This document shows, in pieces, positions 55,127 through 63,002 of a stretch of DNA of 64,000 nucleotides; positions within the stretch are counted from its first letter, which is position 1; each line of letters opens with the position of its first letter. A program made the translations under genes and the position numbers. Source of the DNA: Cognatishimia sp. 1_MG-2023 (GTDB lineage: Bacteria; Pseudomonadota; Alphaproteobacteria; Rhodobacterales; Rhodobacteraceae); contig NZ_JAUORX010000002.1 in assembly GCF_030548175.1 (NCBI RefSeq), forward strand, positions 1 to 64,000, written 5' to 3'. Under the pieces are notes generated by a model. That model was not told where the DNA came from. It saw only the letters and a program-made list of their open reading frames with translations, and did no database searches.

Positions 55127-56161
55127 ATGTTGAATTCAATCAAAAGATTGCTGGCGCGGATGGCGCTGGTTGTCGGTCCCATCTTGGGTCTGGCGCCAAC
55201 CGCTGCCTATGCCATTTGCGACGTCGACTATGTCGTGCAGGGTGGGGACAACTTGTTCTCCATCGCAGAGGCGCATTACGGCGGTCGCGACCGTTGGAGC
55301 CTTATCTACTACCGGAACCAAAGCGAACTTGTTGGTTCGTCCGTTATTCCGGGGCGCAAATTGTATATTCCGTGCCCGCCAGAGGATAACACGCCGGATG
55401 CAACGCCATTGCAAAAGGCCGATGCGGAACTGACATTGCTAACTGGCAATGGCGTCGGTCCTTTCACGAACAAATCGTTGCCAGGCCAAGGCATGGTGAC
55501 TGAACTGGTGAACGCTGCATTAGAATTGTCTCCTTCTCCGGTGTCTTATGCGATTAACTGGGATGACACATGGTCTGGTCACCTGCCCAAACTGGGTAAG
55601 CAAGAGTTCGACATGGGCTTCCCGTGGACGAAACCTGATTGCGCCGCTCAGCCTGACCATGAGCGTTGCACAAGTTTCCATTTCTCTGATCCGCTGGTTT
55701 CTATTCCAGTCATGTTGTTTGTTCGGGATGATCAGCAGTTCCCATTTGCGAAAGACGCAGACATTGAGGGTAAGACCCTTTGCCGCCCTTCTGATCAGTT
55801 CGTCAGCGATCTTGAGCGCGCGGGCCGTCGTTGGTTGAGTGATGGAAAGATTGACCTCATCCAGCCTGAGACAGCCGTGCAGTGTTTTGAATTGCTTCAG
55901 CAAGGCAAGGTTGATGCTGTTTCGGTTGACTTGTTTCTAGGCGCGTCAACGATCGTTGATCTGAACCTGCGTGAAAAAGTGGTGCCACTTGAGCAGCCTG
56001 TTGGCGAGACAAGCTTGCATGTGGTGATTTCCAAGCGTCATTGGCGCGGTACCTCGCACCTTTATCGTGTCAATGCGGGCTTGCAATCCCTGCGGGACAG
56101 TGGCCGTTTTGAAGAGATCATGTCGCGGCATCTGGAATTGTTTTGGGCGCAATTGCAGTAA
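55127..56161 (+). CDS. Secreted LysM plus SBP_bac_3-like protein 2
   Basis: The gene is a paralogue of the preceding one, 344 residues. The signal is LLARMALVVGPILGLAPTAAYA. The LysM domain has DYVVQGGDNLFSIAEAHYGG and VIPGRKLYIPC. The solute-binding part keeps the same landmarks (LLTGNGVGPFTNKSLPGQGMVTELVNAAL, DMGFPWTKPDC matching GFPWYQPDC, FHFSDPL, and GKVDAVSVDLF). Shared Cys positions suggest conserved disulfides. AAGGAGCAGAG precedes the ATG. A strong terminator ends the pair. Ligand unknown. Confidence 0.78.
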   Translation: MLNSIKRLLARMALVVGPILGLAPTAAYAICDVDYVVQGGDNLFSIAEAHYGGRDRWSLIYYRNQSELVGSSVIPGRKLYIPCPPEDNTPDATPLQKADAELTLLTGNGVGPFTNKSLPGQGMVTELVNAALELSPSPVSYAINWDDTWSGHLPKLGKQEFDMGFPWTKPDCAAQPDHERCTSFHFSDPLVSIPVMLFVRDDQQFPFAKDADIEGKTLCRPSDQFVSDLERAGRRWLSDGKIDLIQPETAVQCFELLQQGKVDAVSVDLFLGASTIVDLNLREKVVPLEQPVGETSLHVVISKRHWRGTSHLYRVNAGLQSLRDSGRFEEIMSRHLELFWAQLQ

Positions 56162-56186
56162 AGCGGGTGTTGTCGAGACTAAAGAA

Positions 56187-56215
56187 AAGGCGAGCCAATG
56201 CGGCTCGCCTTTTTT
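56187..56215 (+). terminator. Rho-independent terminator after the LysM pair
   Basis: AAGGCGAGCC pairs perfectly with GGCTCGCCTT around AATGC, followed by a T run. Confidence 0.92.
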
Positions 56216-56534
56216 GTGAGTGGCGGGGGGGCACTGTACCTCTTCAAACAGGCCGAGCTTTGACCAATTCGGGCAATACAGATGTGCTTCGTCGCGTTGG
56301 TATTGAAGAGGTAAAAGGTTAAATTTAGCTAAGATTTGGATGTGTGGTCTAATTTTTTAGTAGATATTTTTATCGTTTAATAACAGGTATTTACATTTGC
56401 TTTTCAGGTGGATGCGCCCCGCAAAATCCTTCATTACTAAAAAATTAGTTTGACAGATCGCTGCCCTTGAACAATCTTATGTGCCAGCCATGGGGGCGAC
56501 CCCAAAGGTTAAACCAACACAGGGAGGAGCAAAG
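56216..56534. other. Intergenic region upstream of the glycerol transporter operon
   Basis: There is no gene in this stretch. An 11-base perfect inverted repeat, TACCTCTTCAA (56237-56247) and TTGAAGAGGTA (56303-56313), is separated by 55 bases. The following segment is A/T-rich and should contain the operon promoter. A GGGAGGAGC site lies just before the first gene. Confidence 0.45.
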
Positions 56535-58268
56535 ATGCGTAAGTATCTTTTCTCCGCAGTTGCGGCCTCTGCCGTGATTGCGGGCACATTGGCACATGCT
56601 GACGAAACAGCGGCCAAAAAATGGATCGACGAAGAGTTTCAGCCGTCGGTTCTAAGCAAATCAGAGCAAATGTCAGAATTGCAGTGGTTCATTGATGCTG
56701 CAGCACCTTTTTCAGGGATGGAAATCAACGTACTCTCCGAAGGCATTCCAACACACAGCTACGAATCCGAGGTGCTGACGAAAGCATTCGAAGAGATCAC
56801 CGGCATCAAAGTGAACCACCAGATCCTTGGTGAAGGTGAGGTTGTTCAAGCTGTTCAAACGCAGATGCAAACCAAACGGAACCTCTATGACGGATACGTC
56901 AATGACTCCGATTTAATTGGTACACACTCGCGTCTACAGTTGGCATATAACCTGACTGATCAAATGGCAGGTGACTGGTCTGCAACGACATCTCCAACTT
57001 TGGACTTGGCCGACTTTATGGGCAGCCAATTCACAACCGGTCCTGATGGTGACTTGTACCAGCTTCCGGATCAGCAGTTCGCGAACCTCTATTGGTTCCG
57101 CAAAGATTGGTTTGATCGCGAAGACTTTCAGGCCGCGTTCAAAGCAAAGTATGGCTACGATCTTGGCGTTCCTGTTAACTGGTCTGCATACGAAGACATC
57201 GCAGAGTTCTTTTCAAACGACGTAAAAGAAATCGACGGTACTGCCATCTATGGTCACATGGATTATGGTAAACGTGCGCCAGATCTTGGTTGGCGTATGA
57301 CGGATGCTTGGCTGTCTATGGCCGGCGCAGGTTCGAAAGGTGAGCCAAACGGTGTGCCCATCGACGAATGGGGCATCCGCATGGAAGCGGGTTCATGTAA
57401 CCCAGCAGGCGCAAGCGTCACACGTGGTGGTGCAGCGAACGGCCCAGCGGCTGTTTACGCGATCCGCAAATGGGATGAATGGCTCCGGAAATTCGCTCCT
57501 CCAGGTGCGGCCTCTTTTGACTTCTATCAGTCGCTGCCAGCACTGTCTCAGGGCAATGTTGCACAGCAAATTTTCTGGTACACAGCGTTTACTGCGGACA
57601 TGGTGAAACCACAATCCGAAGGCAACAACACGGTAGACGGTGACGGCAAACCACTATGGCGTATGGCGCCAAGCCCACACGGCCCATATTGGGAAGAAGG
57701 TCAGAAAGTCGGTTATCAGGATGTTGGCTCTTGGACCTTCCTGAAATCCACGCCTTCTGATCGTGCACAAGCGGCATGGCTGTATGCTCAATTCGTGACA
57801 TCCAAAACCGTTGATGTGAAGAAATCTCATGTCGGTCTGACGTTCATTCGCAATAGCTCGGTGAACCATGACTCCTTCAGCGAGCGCGCTGCTAACCTTG
57901 GTGGTTTGGTTGAATTCTACCGCTCACCTGATCGTGTGGCATGGTCTCCAACAGGTGTGAACGTTCCTGATTATCCAAAGCTGGCTCAAATCTGGTGGCA
58001 GCAAATTGGTGACGTGAACTCTGGTGCCTTCACTCCACAAGAGGCAATGGATCGTCTTGCTGAAGAAATGGACATCACAATGTCTCGGATGCAGCGCGCA
58101 GATGAGCAGGCCAATGTTTACGGCGGCTGTGGTCCTCGTTTGAACGAAGAGCAAGATGCTGAATATTGGTTCGCCAATGGCGGTGCAAAACCAAAGCTCG
58201 ATAACGAAAAGCCTGCGGGCCAAACCGTTAACTACGATGAGCTGATTGCGCGCTGGGCGGCAAACTAA
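56535..58268 (+). CDS. glpV: Glycerol-type ABC transporter substrate-binding protein
   Basis: This periplasmic receptor has 577 residues, long for a sugar-type binding protein as in rhizobial GlpV. The start at ATG 56535 has GGAGGAGC upstream and the signal peptide MRKYLFSAVAASAVIAGTLAHADE. The SBP_bac_1 core includes GEGEVVQAVQTQMQTKRNLYDGYVNDSDLIG, LPDQQFANLYWFRKDWFDR and FWYTAFTADMVKP. The order receptor, two ATPases, two permeases and DUF2160 protein matches the glpSTPQUV system for glycerol uptake in Rhizobium. glpD and a glp regulator are not in the window. Confidence 0.85.
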   Translation: MRKYLFSAVAASAVIAGTLAHADETAAKKWIDEEFQPSVLSKSEQMSELQWFIDAAAPFSGMEINVLSEGIPTHSYESEVLTKAFEEITGIKVNHQILGEGEVVQAVQTQMQTKRNLYDGYVNDSDLIGTHSRLQLAYNLTDQMAGDWSATTSPTLDLADFMGSQFTTGPDGDLYQLPDQQFANLYWFRKDWFDREDFQAAFKAKYGYDLGVPVNWSAYEDIAEFFSNDVKEIDGTAIYGHMDYGKRAPDLGWRMTDAWLSMAGAGSKGEPNGVPIDEWGIRMEAGSCNPAGASVTRGGAANGPAAVYAIRKWDEWLRKFAPPGAASFDFYQSLPALSQGNVAQQIFWYTAFTADMVKPQSEGNNTVDGDGKPLWRMAPSPHGPYWEEGQKVGYQDVGSWTFLKSTPSDRAQAAWLYAQFVTSKTVDVKKSHVGLTFIRNSSVNHDSFSERAANLGGLVEFYRSPDRVAWSPTGVNVPDYPKLAQIWWQQIGDVNSGAFTPQEAMDRLAEEMDITMSRMQRADEQANVYGGCGPRLNEEQDAEYWFANGGAKPKLDNEKPAGQTVNYDELIARWAAN

Positions 58269-58377
58269 GCCTCAAGTTCACTACACTTCCCCATGGCCCG
58301 CTACTACCTCGGCGGGCCAAAACTTACCCCGGCGTCTTGCCTATTGGATGCCGGGGCCCTTACGGAAAAGCAAATCC

Positions 58378-59442
58378 ATGTCTCTTGAACTAAAGAATGT
58401 GTCCAAGCGCGTTGGCGCGCAGGTACACATCAAAGACACAAGCTTGCGGCTAGAAACGGGGCATTTCAATGTTCTGCTGGGTGCAACCGGATCAGGTAAA
58501 ACCTCTCTGATCAAATTGATGGCGGGCCTTGATCCGTTGGCGTCTGGCCAAGTGATCATTAACGGCAACGACGTCACCAACCTAAGCACCCAAAAGCGAA
58601 ACATCAGCTTGGTGCATCAGTTTTTCATCAACTATCCGCATATGACGGTTTACGACAACATTGCCTCTCCATTGCGGGTTGCAGGAATGGCAAAGTCGGA
58701 AATCCAAGGTCGGGTCGAAGATGCCGCCGATATTCTAAAGCTGCGCCCTATGCTACATCGTCGGCCGCACGAATTATCTGGTGGTCAGCAACAGCGAACC
58801 GCTTTGGCGCGCGCGATTGCGAAAGAAAGCCAAGCGGTCTTTCTAGACGAACCGCTGGCCAACCTAGACTACAAATTACGCGAAGAATTGCGTGACCAGC
58901 TTCCCGAACTATTCGCCGATCGTGGTGCCGTTGTTGTTTATGCCACGTCAGAACCTGAAGAGGCACTTTTGTTAGGCGGTAAAACCGCGTTGATGGATGA
59001 TGGTCGTGTCACCCAGTTTGGCGATACTGCCGAGATTTACCGCAACCCAGAAAACGTTTCTGCGGCCAGCGTGTTTTCCGACCCACCGATCAACACTGCT
59101 GAGGTTGTGAAACAGGGCGATAGCATCCGTCTAAATGCAGGTGTGGTTTGGCAGGCGTCTGAAGATGCTGCTGGATTGCAAGATGGCCCTTACACAATCG
59201 CCTTGCGGCCACACCACGTGATGCCGGTCGCACACTCCGACAGCCAAGTTCGTTTGTCAGGGCAGGTACAGGTTACCGAGCTTTCTGGCTCAGAAAGCAG
59301 CGCGCATTTCGACATGGGCGTGGGCAGTTGGGTCTCTCTTAGTGCTGGGGTGCATCCCTATCGCGTTGGCGAAGTGCACGATTTCTTCTTCGATCCACAA
59401 GCCTGCTACTTCTTTGCGCCCGATGGCGCTCGCGTTGCGTGA
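58378..59442 (+). CDS. glpS: Glycerol-type ABC transporter ATP-binding protein 1
   Basis: This is the first of two different nucleotide-binding subunits of the importer, 354 residues from ATG 58378 (MSLELKNVSKRVGAQ). It has Walker A GATGSGKTS, signature LSGGQQQRTALARAI and Walker B AVFLDEPLANLD. The C-terminal TOBE-like regulatory part has YTIALRPHHVMPV. The Q-loop is HQFFINYPHMTVYDN. Two unlike ATPases working as a heterodimer is the glpST arrangement. The upstream 100 bases of open frame lie in the spacer after the receptor gene. Confidence 0.86.
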   Translation: MSLELKNVSKRVGAQVHIKDTSLRLETGHFNVLLGATGSGKTSLIKLMAGLDPLASGQVIINGNDVTNLSTQKRNISLVHQFFINYPHMTVYDNIASPLRVAGMAKSEIQGRVEDAADILKLRPMLHRRPHELSGGQQQRTALARAIAKESQAVFLDEPLANLDYKLREELRDQLPELFADRGAVVVYATSEPEEALLLGGKTALMDDGRVTQFGDTAEIYRNPENVSAASVFSDPPINTAEVVKQGDSIRLNAGVVWQASEDAAGLQDGPYTIALRPHHVMPVAHSDSQVRLSGQVQVTELSGSESSAHFDMGVGSWVSLSAGVHPYRVGEVHDFFFDPQACYFFAPDGARVA

Positions 59443-59449
59443 GGACACA

Positions 59450-60535
59450 ATGGCTAAAATAACACTCTCAAAATTACGTCACAGCTATTATCCGAACCCT
59501 AAATCGCCCTCCGACTACGCGTTGAAAGAGATTGATTTGGATTGGAAAGATGGCGGTGCATACGCTTTGCTTGGTCCATCCGGCTGCGGTAAATCCACCT
59601 TGTTGAATATCATCTCTGGTCTGTTGATCCCGTCAGAGGGGCGCATCCTTTTTGACGGTGATGATGTTACTGAATTGACCCCGGACAAGCGCAACATCGC
59701 GCAGGTTTTCCAGTTCCCCGTCATCTACGACACGATGACCGTCTACGATAACTTGGCTTTCCCGCTACGCAATCGCGGCCGGTCTGAGGATGTCGTGCAT
59801 CAACGCGTTACTGAGATCGCAGAGATGTTGGAGATCAGCGATATGCTGCAAACTCGGGCCGCTAGCCTAAGCCCTGACAACAAGCAAAAGATCTCGATGG
59901 GCCGCGGGTTGGTCCGCGAGGACGTGAACGTTGTCATGTTTGATGAACCGCTGACCGTGATTGATCCACATCTGAAGTGGAAACTTCGGTCTAAGCTGAA
60001 AGAGCTGCATCAGCGTGTGAATGCCACGATGATTTACGTGACACACGACCAAACAGAGGCGCTGACATTTGCTGATCAAGTTGTGGTTATGCAGGCAGGT
60101 GAGGTCGTGCAAATCGGGACGCCGGTTGAGCTATTTGAACGTCCTGCGCATACCTTTGTTGGCCATTTCATTGGCTCACCGGGTATGAACGTATTGCCAT
60201 GCGAGTTGCGAAACGGAGCGGCCTATTTTGGCGATACTGCTATTCCACTTGAGGGCGCGATAACTGGCTCTCCATCCGGAAAGACCGAGATTGGCGTGCG
60301 CCCGGAGTTCGTATCCATTGCCGCTCAGGGACTGCCGGCGAAGGTCACCAAAGTGTCAGACGTCGGCAAGCACATTGTTGTTGAATGTCAAGCCAACGGA
60401 CAACGGATCAGCGCCGTGACGCATGGCTCAGCACCAGAGAAAGGTGCTGATGTGTTCCTTAACTTCCAGCAAGACCAAACTCGGCTTTATGTCGATGGTT
60501 GGCTGGCCACTCAAATTCAGGAGGCCGCAGTATGA
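59450..60535 (+). CDS. glpT: Glycerol-type ABC transporter ATP-binding protein 2
   Basis: This second nucleotide-binding subunit has 361 residues from ATG 59450, 7 bases after its partner. Walker A is GPSGCGKST and the Q-loop FQFPVIYDTMTVYDN. The signature region is degenerate (SLSPDNKQKISMGRGLV instead of LSGGQ), and the Walker B is VVMFDEPLTVID. An altered signature in one of two partners suggests an asymmetric ATPase pair with one main hydrolysis site. The C-terminal domain has IGVRPEFVSIA. The symbol follows the rhizobial ABC system and is unrelated to the E. coli glpT antiporter. Confidence 0.86.
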   Translation: MAKITLSKLRHSYYPNPKSPSDYALKEIDLDWKDGGAYALLGPSGCGKSTLLNIISGLLIPSEGRILFDGDDVTELTPDKRNIAQVFQFPVIYDTMTVYDNLAFPLRNRGRSEDVVHQRVTEIAEMLEISDMLQTRAASLSPDNKQKISMGRGLVREDVNVVMFDEPLTVIDPHLKWKLRSKLKELHQRVNATMIYVTHDQTEALTFADQVVVMQAGEVVQIGTPVELFERPAHTFVGHFIGSPGMNVLPCELRNGAAYFGDTAIPLEGAITGSPSGKTEIGVRPEFVSIAAQGLPAKVTKVSDVGKHIVVECQANGQRISAVTHGSAPEKGADVFLNFQQDQTRLYVDGWLATQIQEAAV

Positions 60536-61395
60536 AGACGGTCAACCATAAGGGCTGGTTCTTTGTCTTGCCCGTGCTCTTACTCGTGGCATTTAACGCG
60601 TTGATTCCAATGATGACGGTGGTCAACTACTCGGTGCAAGAAACCTTTGGGAACAACCAGTTTTTCTGGCAAGGTCTTGATTGGTTTGAGCAAATTCTCC
60701 GCTCTGATCGCTTTCACGCGGCACTCGGCCGTCAGTTCCTCTTCACCTTCCTGATCTTGATCATCGAAATCCCGCTAGGTATCGCCATTGCGTTGTCTAT
60801 GCCGCGCAAAGGGTTCTGGGTGCCGGTATGCCTTGTCACCATGGCATTGCCGATGCTGATCCCGTGGAACGTTGTCGGCGCAATGTGGAATATCTTTACG
60901 CTGCCAGACATCGGCCTGCTGGGCTATTTCCTGAACCACACTCTGGGCATTAACTACGATATGACCCAAGATCCATTGGCCGCTTGGATCACGATTATCA
61001 CGATGGACGTCTGGCATTGGACTTCGCTTGTCGTCTTGCTTAGTTACGCTGGCCTCGTGTCTATCCCAGATGCCTATTATCAGGCTGCCAAGATTGATGG
61101 CGCGTCTAACTGGTCTGTGTTTAGGCATATCCAATTGCCCAAGATGAAAACTGTCTTAACCATCGCGATCCTGTTGCGGTTTATGGACAGCTTTAACATC
61201 TACACAGAGCCGTTTGTTCTCACAGGTGGTGGTCCAGGCAACTCAACAACGTTGTTGTCTATCGACCTTGTGAAAATTGCTCTTGGTCAATTTGATCTTG
61301 GCCCAGCTGCCGCAATGTCGCTCATCTATTTCGCAATCACGCTTTTGGTCTCTTGGCTGTTCTACACGCTGATGACCAAAGACGATTTGAACTAA
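60532..61395 (+). CDS. glpP: Glycerol-type ABC transporter permease 1
   Basis: This MalF-like permease of 287 residues has its ATG at 60532, overlapping the ATPase stop by 4 bases. Six membrane segments are visible, starting with GWFFVLPVLLLVAFNALIPMM. The coupling loop is AAKIDGASNWSVFRHIQLPKMKTVL (EAA-type motif), and a conserved LTGGGPGNSTTLL follows. It forms the channel with the next gene's product. Confidence 0.88.
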   Translation: MKTVNHKGWFFVLPVLLLVAFNALIPMMTVVNYSVQETFGNNQFFWQGLDWFEQILRSDRFHAALGRQFLFTFLILIIEIPLGIAIALSMPRKGFWVPVCLVTMALPMLIPWNVVGAMWNIFTLPDIGLLGYFLNHTLGINYDMTQDPLAAWITIITMDVWHWTSLVVLLSYAGLVSIPDAYYQAAKIDGASNWSVFRHIQLPKMKTVLTIAILLRFMDSFNIYTEPFVLTGGGPGNSTTLLSIDLVKIALGQFDLGPAAAMSLIYFAITLLVSWLFYTLMTKDDLN

Positions 61396-61407
61396 GGAGA
61401 CGGTTTG

Positions 61408-62205
61408 ATGCAAAAACGAACCCTCGTCCCGATACTCTACATCTTGTTCTTGCTACTGCCGATCTATTGGCTGGTCGCGATGAGCTTTAAGACAACCAAT
61501 GAGATCCTTTCAGGCTTCTCGTTGTTTCCTCAGACCTTTACGCTTGAGAACTACACGACAATCTTTACCGATCCGACGTGGTACTGGGGCTATATCAACT
61601 CGATCATCTACGTTTCGATCAACACGGTGATCTCTGTCCTCGTGGCGCTGCCAGCAGCCTATGCGTTTAGTCGCTATCGGTTCCTTGGCGACAAGCAGTT
61701 GTTCTTTTGGTTGCTGACCAACAGAATGGCACCAGCCGCGGTTTTCGCGCTGCCCTTCTTCCAACTGTATTCAGCAGTAGGCTTATTCGACACCCACTTG
61801 GCCGTTGCTTTGGCGCATTGCCTTTTCAACATTCCGCTGGCCGTCTGGATCCTCGAGGGCTTCATGGGTGGTATCCCGAAAGAGCTCGATGAAACGGCTT
61901 TCGTCGATGGGTATTCGTTCCCGCGATTCTTTACGACGATTTTTGTGCCGACCATCAAGGCAGGCGTCGGAGTGGCTGCTTTCTTCTGCTTCATGTTCTC
62001 TTGGGTGGAATTGCTGCTTGCGAAAACGCTGACCGCCGTTGCCGCAAAGCCAATCGCTGCGACCATGACGAAAACAGCTTCGAGCGCCGGTTACGAGCTG
62101 GGCTTACTTGCCGCTGCCGGTACCTTAACAATCATTCCGGGCGCGATCGTGATCTACTTTGTCCGTAACTACATCGCCAAAGGTTTCGCGATGGGGAGGG
62201 TGTAA
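61408..62205 (+). CDS. glpQ: Glycerol-type ABC transporter permease 2
   Basis: This MalG-like permease has 265 residues from ATG 61408 (AAGGAGACGG upstream; a TTG one codon earlier is less likely). It starts with a membrane helix (LVPILYILFLLLPIYWLVAMSF), has the coupling loop PKELDETAFVDGYSFPRFFTTIFVPTIKAG, and ends in a last helix followed by RNYIAKGFAMGRV. The stop overlaps the start of the small DUF2160 gene by one base. Confidence 0.88.
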   Translation: MQKRTLVPILYILFLLLPIYWLVAMSFKTTNEILSGFSLFPQTFTLENYTTIFTDPTWYWGYINSIIYVSINTVISVLVALPAAYAFSRYRFLGDKQLFFWLLTNRMAPAAVFALPFFQLYSAVGLFDTHLAVALAHCLFNIPLAVWILEGFMGGIPKELDETAFVDGYSFPRFFTTIFVPTIKAGVGVAAFFCFMFSWVELLLAKTLTAVAAKPIAATMTKTASSAGYELGLLAAAGTLTIIPGAIVIYFVRNYIAKGFAMGRV

Positions 62206-62483
62206 TGCTAAGTTGGATGGCATGGACTTGGCCGACGGCCTTGGTTTTTATCGGAATTTTCACTGCAATTGGCGTGTTAACCTACATTGAAATTCGCGAC
62301 CCCGGTGGGGATGAACGCAAAGGCGTATTGGGGTTAACCACGACACGCGGCGACAGGCTGTTCATCAGCTTACTGGGATCAAGCTATATCTTCTTGGCGT
62401 GGCTCGGGTTCGTTGGGACACCACTTTGGGTGCCACTTGGACTGGCAATCGCTTGGGGCATATTTACGTTTCGAAAGGTATAA
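62205..62483 (+). CDS. glpU: DUF2160 small membrane protein of the glycerol transporter operon
   Basis: The 92-residue protein has about three hydrophobic segments: WPTALVFIGIFTAIGVLTYIEI, FISLLGSSYIFLAWLGFVG and VPLGLAIAWGIFTF. The loop between them contains KGVLGLTTTRGDRLF, the DUF2160 signature. The family is nearly confined to glpSTPQUV-type operons, where the rhizobial member is called GlpU. A non-essential helper or assembly role is assumed. Overlapping start with the permease supports co-translation. Confidence 0.85.
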   Translation: MLSWMAWTWPTALVFIGIFTAIGVLTYIEIRDPGGDERKGVLGLTTTRGDRLFISLLGSSYIFLAWLGFVGTPLWVPLGLAIAWGIFTFRKV

Positions 62484-62499
62484 GACCCAACAAAATAGC

Positions 62500-62525
62500 A
62501 TCCTGCGCGATCTAACGCGCAGGAT
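62500..62525 (+). terminator. Hairpin terminator of the glycerol operon
   Basis: ATCCTGCGCG pairs perfectly with CGCGCAGGAT around ATCTAA, 16 bases after the last stop. The T-rich tail is weak, so termination may be incomplete. Confidence 0.7.
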
Positions 62526-62600
62526 TATGTGATTTAATTTGGACTTACGATAGTTTTAGTATTAAAGCTTTTGAGAGGCCAAAAGTGAAAGTGTGCAACC

Positions 62601-63002
62601 GTGGTACGGCAAAAGAAAAAAAGCGAATTTCTGACCGAGGTTGAACTCGAATTCATGAGCGTTGTCTGGGAAACCGGCGGCGGCACAGTGCGGGATATTC
62701 TGGCAGAGCTGAACAAGGCGCAAGAACGCGCCTATACGTCAGTCGCCACTGTGCTGAAAATCATGGAACAAAAAGGGTTTCTGACAAGCGAGCGCCAAGA
62801 GCGTTCGCTGGTGTATCGACCATCTATTCGTAAGGTCGATTATCAGAAAACGTCACTGCGGAACCTATCAAGCAAACTGTTCAACGATACGCCTGCGGCA
62901 TTAGTGGCGCGCCTTGTGGAGGACGAGGACGTCACAAACGAGATGCTGGAGGAAATCAAAGCACTTCTTGATGAAAGGTTGGGGGAGGAAAATGGAAGCT
63001 GA
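62601..63002 (+). CDS. BlaI/MecI/CopY-family transcriptional repressor
   Basis: The 133-residue protein starts at GTG 62601. The N-terminal winged helix (LTEVELEFMSVVWETGGGTVRDIL, then AYTSVATVLKIMEQKGFL) is characteristic of BlaI-type repressors, followed by a helical dimerisation part (KTSLRNLSSKLFNDTPAALVARLVEDE). It overlaps the next gene, an M56 membrane peptidase, by 11 bases. Such pairs sense cell-wall or membrane stress and remove the repressor by proteolysis. The target genes are not in the window. Confidence 0.86.
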   Translation: MVRQKKKSEFLTEVELEFMSVVWETGGGTVRDILAELNKAQERAYTSVATVLKIMEQKGFLTSERQERSLVYRPSIRKVDYQKTSLRNLSSKLFNDTPAALVARLVEDEDVTNEMLEEIKALLDERLGEENGS

